Source of the DNA: Paracoccaceae bacterium
GTDB lineage: Bacteria; Pseudomonadota; Alphaproteobacteria; Rhodobacterales; Rhodobacteraceae
NCBI GenBank assembly: GCA_020832725.1
Contig: JAFIEC010000353.1
Location: forward strand, 1 to 12,438
Reading direction: 5' to 3'
Length of the DNA: 12,438 bases
In this document: piece by piece, positions 1 to 5,730 of the stretch
Layout: each line of letters begins with the position of its first letter
Numbering within the stretch: the stretch's first letter is position 1
The notes under the pieces: generated by a model
Told to the model about the DNA's origin: nothing
Database searches by the model: none
The model's input: only the letters and a program-made list of their open reading frames with translations
Translations under genes and position numbers: made by a program

Positions 1-18
1 TCTCGGCTGAGCCGCCAA

Positions 19-39
19 CCCGCGCCCTCGTGGCGCGGG
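19..39. other. Intergenic hairpin beyond dctM
   Basis: Perfect 8-bp inverted repeat (19-26 with 32-39) around a 5-nt loop, CTCGT. It lies downstream of dctM on the minus strand and is followed by no T-run on either strand. It could help end transcription or stabilise an mRNA end, but the sequence does not show which gene it serves because the left neighbour is outside the window. Confidence 0.3.
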
Positions 40-51
40 ACCGACAGGACA

Positions 52-81
52 GAAGGCCCGGAACGCAGGGTACGGGCCTTC
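52..81. terminator. Probable terminator-like hairpin after dctM
   Basis: A 9-bp perfect stem (52-60 with 73-81) encloses a 12-nt loop. It starts 37 nt past the dctM stop codon. On the plus strand it is followed by GCTTTCGT, a weak T-rich tail; on the minus strand the tail is not T-rich. It may serve dctM, an unseen plus-strand gene to the left, or both. The assignment as a terminator is inference from stem strength and position. Confidence 0.45.
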
Positions 82-117
82 GCTTTCGTGCCGCGTTGCG
101 GTGCCGCGAGGGCGGGC

Positions 118-1506
118 CTAGAACAGGACCGAAGGCAGCCAGGTCACGACCGAGGGGAAGGCGAACAGGATGCCGATGGCCAGGATCTGCAGCCCGACGA
201 ACGGCACCGCGCCCTTGTAGATGGTCATGGTACTGACCGAGTTGGGCGCCACGCCGCGCAGGTAGAACAGTGAAAAGCCAAAGGGCGGCGTCAGAAAGCT
301 TGTCTGCAGGTTGACCCCGATCATCACGCCAAGCCACACCGGATCGATCCCCAGCAGCAGAAGCGTCGGTGCCGTGATCGGCAGCACGATGAAGATGATC
401 TCGAACGTGTCGAGGATGAAGCCGAGCACGAACATGATCAGCATCACCACGATCATGGCACCCATCGCCCCCCCGGGCATCGAGGTGAGGAATTCCCGCA
501 CCAGTGCGTCACCGCCCATCTGGCGGAAGACGATGGCAAAGACCGAGGCGCCGAACAGGATGACGAAGATCATCGAGGTGATCACCGCCGTCCGTATGGC
601 GACATCGCGCAGCACCGTGAATGACAGCCGCCAGCGCAGGGCCGCCAGCAGCGTGGCCCCGACCGCGCCCACCGATGAGGCCTCGGTCGGCGTGGTGATG
701 CCGCCCAGGATCGAGCCCAGCACCGCCACGATCAGCAGCAGCGGCGGCACCAGCGCGACAAGGATTTCCTTCCACAGGCCCTTCTTCTCTTCGGGGGGCA
801 CCGGGGTTGCGGGGCAGGATTCGGGCGCGACGATCGCCTTGAAGATCACCCAGAGCAGATAAAGGCCTACCAGCAGCAGACCCGGCAGGAACGCCCCGGC
901 AAACAGGTCGCCCACCGACACCGTGGTCGGGGCGAAATTGCCCATGCTCATCTGCGCCTGGCTGTGCATCCCCGCAATCATGTCGCCCATGAAGATCAGC
1001 ACGGGGGAGGGCGGGATGATCTGGCCCAATGTCCCGCTGGCGCAGATGACGCCGCAGGCAAGCTTTGGGTCGTATCCCGCCCGCATCATGGCCGGCAGCG
1101 AGATCAGCCCCATGGTCACGACCGTGGCCCCGACGATGCCCGTGGAGGCCGCCAGCAGCGTGCCCACGATGATCACCGAAATGCCGAGGCCGCCGCGTAT
1201 GTCTCCGAACAGACGGCCCATGGTGGAGAGCAGCTGTTCGGCGATCCGCGAGCGTTCCAGCATCACGCCCATGAAGATGAACAGAGGCACCGCGACCAGT
1301 ACCTCGTTGATCATGTAGCCGGTATAGCGGCCCGCCAGCGCCCGCAGGTTCGAGACATCGAAGACGCCGAACTGCACGCCGATGAAGGCGAAGATGAGCG
1401 AGGTGCCCGCAAGGGTGAAGGCCACGGGAAAGCCGAGCATCAGCATGCCGATGACGCCCAGAAACATCGTCCCGGCGAGGATCTCGCCGATCAGGACAGG
1501 ATCCAT
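118..1506 (-). CDS. dctM: TRAP transporter large permease (DctM family)
   Basis: Large inner-membrane subunit of a tripartite ATP-independent periplasmic (TRAP) transporter, the sodium- or proton-coupled channel that moves a substrate delivered by a periplasmic binding protein. The 462-residue protein is almost entirely hydrophobic, with about a dozen membrane segments. It carries the family's glycine- and proline-rich stretches, such as ASGTLGQIIPPSPVLIFMGD in the first half and PITAPTLLLLGIDPVWLGV in the second. The long variable linker around residue 235 (PVPPEEKKG) is typical of the larger DctM forms. The ATG at 1504-1506 has GGAG nine bases upstream, inside the end of dctQ, and lies 6 nt from the dctQ stop, so the two are one operon. 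The sequence most resembles the group often annotated as mannitol/chloroaromatic or 2-oxo acid TRAP permeases, but I cannot assign a substrate. No DctP binding-protein gene is visible on either side within the window. Confidence 0.93.
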   Translation of the reverse strand: MDPVLIGEILAGTMFLGVIGMLMLGFPVAFTLAGTSLIFAFIGVQFGVFDVSNLRALAGRYTGYMINEVLVAVPLFIFMGVMLERSRIAEQLLSTMGRLFGDIRGGLGISVIIVGTLLAASTGIVGATVVTMGLISLPAMMRAGYDPKLACGVICASGTLGQIIPPSPVLIFMGDMIAGMHSQAQMSMGNFAPTTVSVGDLFAGAFLPGLLLVGLYLLWVIFKAIVAPESCPATPVPPEEKKGLWKEILVALVPPLLLIVAVLGSILGGITTPTEASSVGAVGATLLAALRWRLSFTVLRDVAIRTAVITSMIFVILFGASVFAIVFRQMGGDALVREFLTSMPGGAMGAMIVVMLIMFVLGFILDTFEIIFIVLPITAPTLLLLGIDPVWLGVMIGVNLQTSFLTPPFGFSLFYLRGVAPNSVSTMTIYKGAVPFVGLQILAIGILFAFPSVVTWLPSVLF

Positions 1507-1512
1507 CGCGGA

Positions 1513-2064
1513 CTACTCCGTTTCGTATTTGTATCGGTAGTCGTCGGGCACCAGATCCTCGCGCCCGGCGATGATCAGGATCGAGCGGATCAGCATCGCC
1601 ACCCCCTGGATGGCGATGACTGCGGCAAAGACAAGGATGAAACTCTTGAGGATGAACAGCCCCGGCATCCCGCCCATGTTGGCCGAGTTTTCCATCAGCC
1701 GCCACGAGCGCTGCACGAAGACATGGGTATATTCATAGACCACCCAGGCAAAGGGCATCAGGAACACCAGAACCCCGATCAGATCCATCCACGCCTTCCG
1801 CAGCGTGCTGGCCGGGCGGAAAAAGATGTCCACGCGCACATGATCGTTGCGATAGAGCGCATAGCCCGCAACGGCGGTGAACATCACCCCGTTCATCCAG
1901 GGATAGAGGTCCTGCATCCAGAGCCGGGTGTTCTGGAAGACATAGCGCTCCACCACCACCCAGAAGCAGACGATGACGATCCCCACCGACAGCCAGGCAA
2001 AGACATTGCCGATAAGGCGGTTGATCAGGTTGATCCCGCGCATGATCATGGCAAGCGCTGTCAC
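1513..2064 (-). CDS. dctQ: TRAP transporter small permease (DctQ family)
   Basis: Small membrane subunit of the same TRAP transporter; it pairs with DctM in the inner membrane and is needed for coupling to the binding protein. The 183-residue product has four hydrophobic segments, near residues 20-40, 55-75, 92-112 and 140-165. It also has the DctQ-type motif HVRVDIFF at 75-82 after the second segment. The chosen start is a GTG at 2062-2064, with a G-rich Shine-Dalgarno-like run (GGGGGG) 7 nt upstream; ATG codons at 2047-2049 and 2041-2043 are alternatives that would shorten it by 5 or 7 residues. It is the first gene of the dctQM pair and sits 135 nt after the bpt stop. The charged C-terminus (DDYRYKYETE) leads straight into the dctM ribosome-binding site. 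Confidence 0.9.
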   Translation of the reverse strand: MTALAMIMRGINLINRLIGNVFAWLSVGIVIVCFWVVVERYVFQNTRLWMQDLYPWMNGVMFTAVAGYALYRNDHVRVDIFFRPASTLRKAWMDLIGVLVFLMPFAWVVYEYTHVFVQRSWRLMENSANMGGMPGLFILKSFILVFAAVIAIQGVAMLIRSILIIAGREDLVPDDYRYKYETE

Positions 2065-2139
2065 GGCTTCACCCCCCTGGTATGGCTGCGGCGGGTCTCG
2101 TGCCCACCGGTTGCCGGGCTTTATGCGCCGAGAGGGGCG

Positions 2140-2210
2140 GATCGGTCAACTGATTGAACCGATCTGCGGCTCGATACCGGGGCGCGGGCCGACTGCGGAT
2201 CAGATCGGTT
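2140..2210 (-). other. Competing inverted repeats between bpt and dctQ
   Basis: A short element occurs three times: GATCGGT at 2140-2146, its complement ACCGATC at 2158-2164, and GATCGGT again at 2203-2209. The middle copy can pair with the left copy (7 bp, extended by three more pairs past a bulged A, loop CTGA). It can also pair with the right copy as a perfect 10-bp match (2157-2166 with 2201-2210). The right copy lies in the last codons of bpt. The two hairpins exclude each other, the layout of an attenuator, but no T-run follows. The remainder of 2065-2199 shows no gene. Confidence 0.35.
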
Positions 2211-3033
2211 TGCGGCCCAGGCGCGGAAGCTGGATCGCGGCCACCTGCTCGTGGATGGGGGAGGGGTCGAGCGGGCCGGTCTCGGCGGCGCGGGCATCTT
2301 CCGGCGTCAGGTCGCGCCAGCGCCCGCCGCGGTAAAGCTCCAGCGCGGAAAAGCGGCTCTTGTAGCCCATCTTGGGGCTGCCCGGCACCCAATAGCCCAG
2401 GTAGACATAGGGAAGCCCTGCCTCGCGGGCGATGTCCACGTGATCGAGGATAAGCTGCGTGCCCAGGGACCTGTGCGCAAGCGCCGGGTCGTAGAACGAA
2501 TAGACCATGGACAGCCCGTCATCCAGAAGGTCGGTCAGGCAGACCGCCGCCAGACGCTCCCGCCCCGTTTCGGGTGCGTCCTCGCGGTATTCGATGACGC
2601 GGCTGCGCACCTGCGTCTCCTCGATCATGGCGGCGAATTCGAACACATCCATGTCGGCCATGCCGCCATCGGCATGCCGCGCCTCGAGGTAGCGACGAAA
2701 CAGCGCATACTGGTCTTCTGTGGCCCAGGGCGCGTTGGCGACCCGACGCAGCCCGGCGTTGATGCGCGCGGTCCGGCGCTGGGAGCGCGAGGGCCGAAAG
2801 TCTGCCACCCGGATGCGCGCCTAAAGGCAGGCCGCGCAATCGGCGCAGGAGGGGCGATAGAGCACGTTCTGCGAGCGCCGGAAGCCCTGCCGCGACAGGG
2901 CGTTGTTCAGCGTGTTCGCATGCTCGCCATGCACGGCGGTGAACAATTTCCGCTCCATCCTGCCCTCCAGATAGGGGCAGGGCTGGGGCGCGGTCACATA
3001 GAATTGCGGGGCTATGGGAAGGGAATGGCGCAT
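2200..3033 (-). pseudogene. bpt: Aspartate/glutamate leucyltransferase, interrupted by in-frame TAG
   Basis: The family transfers leucine from Leu-tRNA to proteins with N-terminal Asp or Glu, marking them for ClpS/ClpAP degradation (bacterial N-end rule). From the ATG at 3031-3033 the frame opens with the family N-terminus (LPIAPQFYVTAPQPCPYLEG). It shows the cysteines of the N-terminal domain at 19, 63, 66 and 69 (CADCAAC). Codon 71 is then TAG (2821-2823), in a place where relatives, as I remember them, have Ser (CLSARIRV). The same frame continues without a break for 206 more sense codons with the conserved C-terminal GNAT-like domain (YSFYDP, LGYWVPGSPKMGYKSRF). Without the TAG the protein would be a normal-length 277 residues. 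A single base change (TCG to TAG) would explain it. There is no other frameshift or decay, so the lesion is very recent, a sequencing error, or suppressed. A GTG at 3052-3054 is an upstream start alternative. Re-initiation at GTG 2806-2808 would lack the N-terminal domain and has no good ribosome-binding site. Confidence 0.88.
2821..2823 (-). other. In-frame amber stop inside bpt
   Basis: On the minus strand the codons read CTT TAG GCG CGC, that is Leu-stop-Ala-Arg. The upstream and downstream parts lie in the same frame (246 nt, or 82 codons, between the two possible GTG starts), so only this codon separates them. The residues on both sides are those expected for an uninterrupted Bpt protein. 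Confidence 0.9.
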
Positions 3034-3115
3034 GTCCGGTCCGGTCGTTTCCACAGGATGCTAGCAAGCACCCTGCGCGCCAACAACCGCTTTGTGCGCA
3101 TGCGTCGCACCACCC

Positions 3116-3130
3116 GTGCCCTCCGGGCAC
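3116..3130 (-). terminator. Short hairpin after the RDD gene
   Basis: GTGCCC and GGGCAC (3116-3121 with 3125-3130) form a 6-bp stem with a 3-nt loop, 11 nt past the stop of the RDD gene. No T-run follows on the minus strand, so it is at best a weak or Rho-assisted end. The 108-nt gap to bpt holds no other clear signal. Confidence 0.3.
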
Positions 3131-3141
3131 TGCGCCGGGGA

Positions 3142-3579
3142 TCACAAGGGCCGGTTGATGGCGGCCGTACCCAGGAACATGTCGTGCAGCCCCTGCTTGC
3201 GCGCCGATGTCAGGATCAGCACGATCGAGATCACCAGAGGCAGAACGAAGGCGGCCACCAGCGTATAGGCGACACTGTGCAGCACGGCCTCCACCGGCTC
3301 CAGATGCGCGCCCTCCCGGTTGCGCAACTCGATTCCCACAAAGCGCATACCCGGCGTGGCCGAATTCCGGGCAACGAAATACGACCGATAGCCCAGATTC
3401 ACCACCAGCAGCACCAGCGGAAAGATGAAGATGGCAATGAAGAAGGTGGCGACCACCACCACCAGCGTCAACGCCACCACAAGAATCATGTCCACGAACC
3501 ACGCGACGAGCCGCTTGGCGGGCACGCCCTCGTAGAACTGGGGTGCGGTCTCGGGGTCGGGCAGCAGGGTGTCGGGCAC
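3142..3579 (-). CDS. RDD family membrane protein
   Basis: Small integral membrane protein of the RDD family, named for conserved Arg and Asp residues. Proposed roles vary (some members are linked to ion transport) and none can be assigned here. The 145-residue product has the expected pattern: Arg23 and Asp30 at the start of the first membrane segment (residues 24-60, probably two helices), a central loop with TPGMRFVGIEL at 75-85, a further hydrophobic hairpin at 97-124, and LHDMFLGT with Asp133 near the end. The start chosen is the GTG at 3577-3579, because GGAG lies 7 nt upstream and the protein then begins near the family's usual LPDP-FYEGVPAKR region. An upstream ATG at 3619-3621 would add 14 residues (159 in all), but it sits in the loop of a strong hairpin. 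The gene lies between a DUF2852 gene and bpt, all in one direction. Confidence 0.85.
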   Translation of the reverse strand: MPDTLLPDPETAPQFYEGVPAKRLVAWFVDMILVVALTLVVVVATFFIAIFIFPLVLLVVNLGYRSYFVARNSATPGMRFVGIELRNREGAHLEPVEAVLHSVAYTLVAAFVLPLVISIVLILTSARKQGLHDMFLGTAAINRPL

Positions 3580-3603
3580 GGTCGCACTCCGATGGCTGGG
3601 TTG

Positions 3604-3632
3604 CCGGGGCGGGCCGCGCATGGCCGCCCCGG
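3604..3632 (-). terminator. GC-rich hairpin between the DUF2852 and RDD genes
   Basis: CCGGGGCGG at 3604-3612 pairs perfectly with CCGCCCCGG at 3624-3632; two more pairs form inside past a bulged G. It begins 12 nt after the DUF2852 stop. No T-run follows, so termination is uncertain. The loop contains the alternative ATG (3619-3621) of the RDD gene, which argues against use of that start. Confidence 0.4.
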
Positions 3633-3644
3633 TTCTGGGAGATT

Positions 3645-4115
3645 TCAGGATGCCCGATCGGCGGGCGGATCGCCAGCCTCGGGACCAGTCCCGGGCGCGG
3701 CCTCTCCGGTTGCCTCGCGGGCAGCGCGCAGGCGCTCGTCCATGAAGGCGTCGAACTCCGCCTTGTCGCGCGATTCGCGCAGCCGCTGCAGGAAGGTGTC
3801 AAAGGCGCGCTGCTCTTCCTCGAGGCGCCGCAGCGTGTCGGACTTGTAGGCGTCAAAGGCCGAATTGCCCGACGGGCGGGCGGCGATGTCGGCGTGTTGA
3901 AGGGCGCGCGCGCGCTTGCCGCAACCCGATGAGGTGAACATCCGCTTGCTCCAGATCATGTAGAACAGGATTGCCAGACCGATAGGCCAGAAGGCGATGA
4001 AGCCAAGGACCATGGCCGCGATCCACGCGCCCTTGCCGCGCGCATCAAGCCAGGCCTCGGCCTGCGCCGCCCAGCCCATCGGGCCAGTGGCAGGGGTGGC
4101 ATGGGTTGTCGTCAT
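3645..4115 (-). CDS. DUF2852 domain-containing membrane protein
   Basis: A 156-residue protein of the alphaproteobacterial DUF2852 family, function unknown. After a short N-terminus there is one strong hydrophobic region at residues 30-55 (WIAAMVLGFIAFWPIGLAIL), long enough for one membrane helix. A basic Cys-containing loop follows (SSGCGKRAR, 63-70). The conserved motif SGNSAFDAYKSDTLRRLEEE sits at 82-101, leading into a long charged helix (about 85-135, probably coiled coil) that ends in a Pro/Ala/Gly tail. It is probably anchored in the inner membrane by one helix with a cytoplasmic helical part. The ATG at 4113-4115 has GGAG 7 nt upstream. The same frame is open much further upstream, but that part overlaps the TetR gene and has no start signal. 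An inverted repeat sits just before its ribosome-binding site. Confidence 0.87.
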   Translation of the reverse strand: MTTTHATPATGPMGWAAQAEAWLDARGKGAWIAAMVLGFIAFWPIGLAILFYMIWSKRMFTSSGCGKRARALQHADIAARPSGNSAFDAYKSDTLRRLEEEQRAFDTFLQRLRESRDKAEFDAFMDERLRAAREATGEAAPGTGPEAGDPPADRAS

Positions 4116-4127
4116 CTCGCATCTCCG

Positions 4128-4152
4128 ATGTAAATGTAAATCACATTCACAT
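4128..4152 (-). promoter_or_regulatory. Operator-like inverted repeat upstream of the DUF2852 gene
   Basis: Two 10-nt arms (4128-4137 and 4143-4152) are complementary at 9 of 10 positions around a 5-nt centre, in an AT-rich patch standing out from GC-rich surroundings. The left arm is part of a tandem TGTAAATGTAAA. The site lies 13-37 nt before the DUF2852 start and 47 nt after the TetR stop. Size and symmetry fit a TetR-type operator, and the adjacent TetR protein is the obvious candidate, but that link is inference. Confidence 0.4.
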
Positions 4153-4180
4153 ATCTGGAGATCGGCTCCCGGCCCGTCAA
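4151..4180 (-). promoter_or_regulatory. Possible promoter for the DUF2852 gene
   Basis: On the minus strand TTGACG (4175-4180) is a good -35 element. The best-placed -10 candidate, AGATAT at 4151-4156 (18-nt spacer), is poor against TATAAT. It overlaps the outer edge of the inverted repeat at 4128-4152. The call rests mainly on the -35 and position. Confidence 0.25.
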
Positions 4181-4198
4181 GTCCCCAGTGCCGAAAAT

Positions 4199-4816
4199 TC
4201 AACGGTCGGGGGGCAGCACGCCCAGGCCGCGCAGGTAGATGCCGATCGCCGTCTCCAGCAGGTCCTGCGCCTCGAAGGGCGAGCGGGTGCCGGGCTTGCC
4301 GCGCGCGAACAATTCCACGATGCCATGGGACATCGCCCAGATGTGCTGGGAGACCATCATCCCCGGGGGGCGCCGGTCTGCGGGCAGGGGGGCCAGCAGC
4401 GCCTCGGCCGCGCGGGTCAGGACATCCAGCGCGCGCTGCGAGACGATTGCCAGCTCTCCGCTGGCCTGCGGCAGCAGCCCGCTTTCGAACATGGCCACGT
4501 AATGGGCGGGCTTGTGCTCGGCAAAGGCAAGATAGGCCCGGCCCATGCGCAGGAATGCCTCCAGCGGGCTGGGCCGCCCCTCGTCCCAAGCGGCTTCGAG
4601 TGTGTCGGCAAAGACGATGAAGCCCTCGCGCGCGACCTCCTCCAGCAGCGCCTCGCGGCCTGCGAAATGGCGATACGGGGCGGCAGGCGACACACCGGCA
4701 AGGCGCGCGGCCTCGTTCAGGGTAAAGCCCTCCGGCCCCTTTTCTCCGATCAGGCGCAGGGTCGCCTCGATCAGCGCCTCGCGCAGGTTGCCGTGGTGAT
4801 AGCCCCGTTTAGGCAT
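4199..4816 (-). CDS. TetR/AcrR family regulator with WHG-type C-terminal domain
   Basis: DNA-binding repressor-type protein of 205 residues. The N-terminal helix-turn-helix spans about residues 10-57 (YHHGNLREALIEATLRLIGE, then NEAARLAGVSPAAPYRHFAG). The YHHGNLR opening and the later motif IWAMSHGIVEL (159-169) mark the subgroup with the WHG ligand-binding domain. Ligand unknown. The ATG at 4814-4816 was chosen because it starts exactly at the family N-terminus; it overlaps the ppk2 stop codon region by 8 nt (ATGCCTAA), so translation is probably coupled to ppk2. Longer versions of the frame run through ppk2 in another frame and are not credible. The first gene downstream (DUF2852) has an inverted repeat in its leader that could be the operator. 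Confidence 0.9.
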   Translation of the reverse strand: MPKRGYHHGNLREALIEATLRLIGEKGPEGFTLNEAARLAGVSPAAPYRHFAGREALLEEVAREGFIVFADTLEAAWDEGRPSPLEAFLRMGRAYLAFAEHKPAHYVAMFESGLLPQASGELAIVSQRALDVLTRAAEALLAPLPADRRPPGMMVSQHIWAMSHGIVELFARGKPGTRSPFEAQDLLETAIGIYLRGLGVLPPDR

Positions 4817-5687
4817 GCCACAGCTCTGGCCCGCCGCAGATGGACGGGTCGCGCTTTCCCAGGGCGGTCTTGTCCGAGGGGACATAATCCAGCCCGGCCA
4901 GCACGTGGCGCAGCACCTCCAGCCGGGCGCGGCGCTTGTCATCGGCGCGCACGATCGTCCACGGCGCGGCCTCGGTATGGCTGCGCTGGAAGGTCTCCGC
5001 GATCGCGGCGGAATAGGCATCCCACTTGCCCAGCCCCTCCACATCGATGGCCGACAGCTTCCATTGCCGCAGCGGGTCGCGTTCGCGGCGCAGAAAGCGG
5101 CGCAACTGTTCGGCCCGGCCGATGTTGAGCCAGAACTTCACGAGGTGGATGCCCTCGCCGACGAGCATCTCCTCGAAATCGTTGACCTGGGCGAAGAAGC
5201 GCTCCCGCTCCTCGTGGGTGCAGAAGCCGAACACATGCTCGATCACGCCGCGATTGTACCAGGAGCGATCGAACAGCACGATTTCTCCGGCGCTGGGCAG
5301 ATGCGAGATATAGCGCTGGAAATACCATTGCCCGCGCTCGCGCTCTGTGGGTTTGGGCAGGGCCGCGATGCGGGTGACGCGGGGGTTGAGATGCATGGCA
5401 AAGCGGCTGATCGCGCCGCCCTTGCCTGCGGCATCGCGCCCCTCGAAGACGATGGCGAGACGCTTGCCCTGTGCCTGCACCCAACCCTGCATGCGCACCA
5501 GTTCCAGCGTGAGTGCCTTGAGGCGGGCGTCGTAGATATCTGCGTCCAGCCGCGTATCGTAGGGGTAGCTGTTGACCACCATCTCGCTCTTGCGTGCACC
5601 GTCCAGCGCCGAACGCACCTCTTCGGGGGCCTCGGTTTCCAGATAGCGCGTGATCGCGCCGCCAAAGGGCAGGTCGTTCCGGGTCAT
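4809..5687 (-). CDS. ppk2: Polyphosphate kinase 2 (PPK2 class I)
   Basis: Transfers phosphate between polyphosphate and nucleoside diphosphates; in class I enzymes mainly ADP or GDP to the triphosphate. It is a cytoplasmic protein of P-loop kinase fold. The 292-residue product has the Walker A motif GRDAAGKGG at 83-91, the lid module KPTERERGQWYFQRY at 112-126, and Walker B with FDRSWYNR at 139-146. Further conserved blocks are KFWLNIGRAEQLRRF (184-198), DPLRQWKLS (204-212) and SHTEAAPW (236-243). Length and a single kinase domain fit class I. The start at ATG 5685-5687 has GGAG nine bases upstream; an extension of 11 residues to 5720 would run through a hairpin. The end overlaps the TetR start by 8 nt. 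The protein is intact with all catalytic blocks present. Confidence 0.95.
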   Translation of the reverse strand: MTRNDLPFGGAITRYLETEAPEEVRSALDGARKSEMVVNSYPYDTRLDADIYDARLKALTLELVRMQGWVQAQGKRLAIVFEGRDAAGKGGAISRFAMHLNPRVTRIAALPKPTERERGQWYFQRYISHLPSAGEIVLFDRSWYNRGVIEHVFGFCTHEERERFFAQVNDFEEMLVGEGIHLVKFWLNIGRAEQLRRFLRRERDPLRQWKLSAIDVEGLGKWDAYSAAIAETFQRSHTEAAPWTIVRADDKRRARLEVLRHVLAGLDYVPSDKTALGKRDPSICGGPELWHA

Positions 5688-5705
5688 GGCCTGTGTCTCC
5701 GAGAT

Positions 5706-5729
5706 GCCGGGCCGCCACAATGGCCCGGC
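5706..5729 (-). other. Hairpin between the hydrolase gene and ppk2
   Basis: GCCGGGCC and GGCCCGGC (5706-5713 with 5722-5729) form a perfect 8-bp stem with an 8-nt loop. It begins 1 nt past the hydrolase stop and ends just before the ppk2 ribosome-binding site. No T-run follows. It may stabilise the upstream message end or partly terminate it. Confidence 0.4.
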
Positions 5730-5730
5730 G

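Noticed and set aside
964..2157. Long plus-strand open frame opposite dctM/dctQ (397 codons)
   Set aside because: Composition is rich in His, Asp, Gln and Arg with no domain, the usual antisense shadow in GC-rich DNA. The opposite strand encodes clear TRAP permeases.
2200..2808. A separate shorter gene starting at GTG 2808 (202 codons)
   Set aside because: It is the same frame as the N-terminal part, begins in mid-protein and has no convincing ribosome-binding site; it is the 3' part of the interrupted bpt.
2251..3849. Plus-strand open frame of 532 codons opposite bpt, the RDD gene and the DUF2852 gene
   Set aside because: Spans three recognisable minus-strand genes and their gaps and shows no motif; it is a shadow.
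4116..4589. Upstream extension of the DUF2852 frame (to 314 codons)
   Set aside because: The extension lies in another frame of the TetR gene, is rich in Arg/Gly/Ala/Pro, and the ATG at 4115 has a good ribosome-binding site.
4817..5044. Upstream extension of the TetR frame (to 281 codons)
   Set aside because: It overlaps ppk2 in a different frame; the family N-terminus begins at the ATG at 4816.
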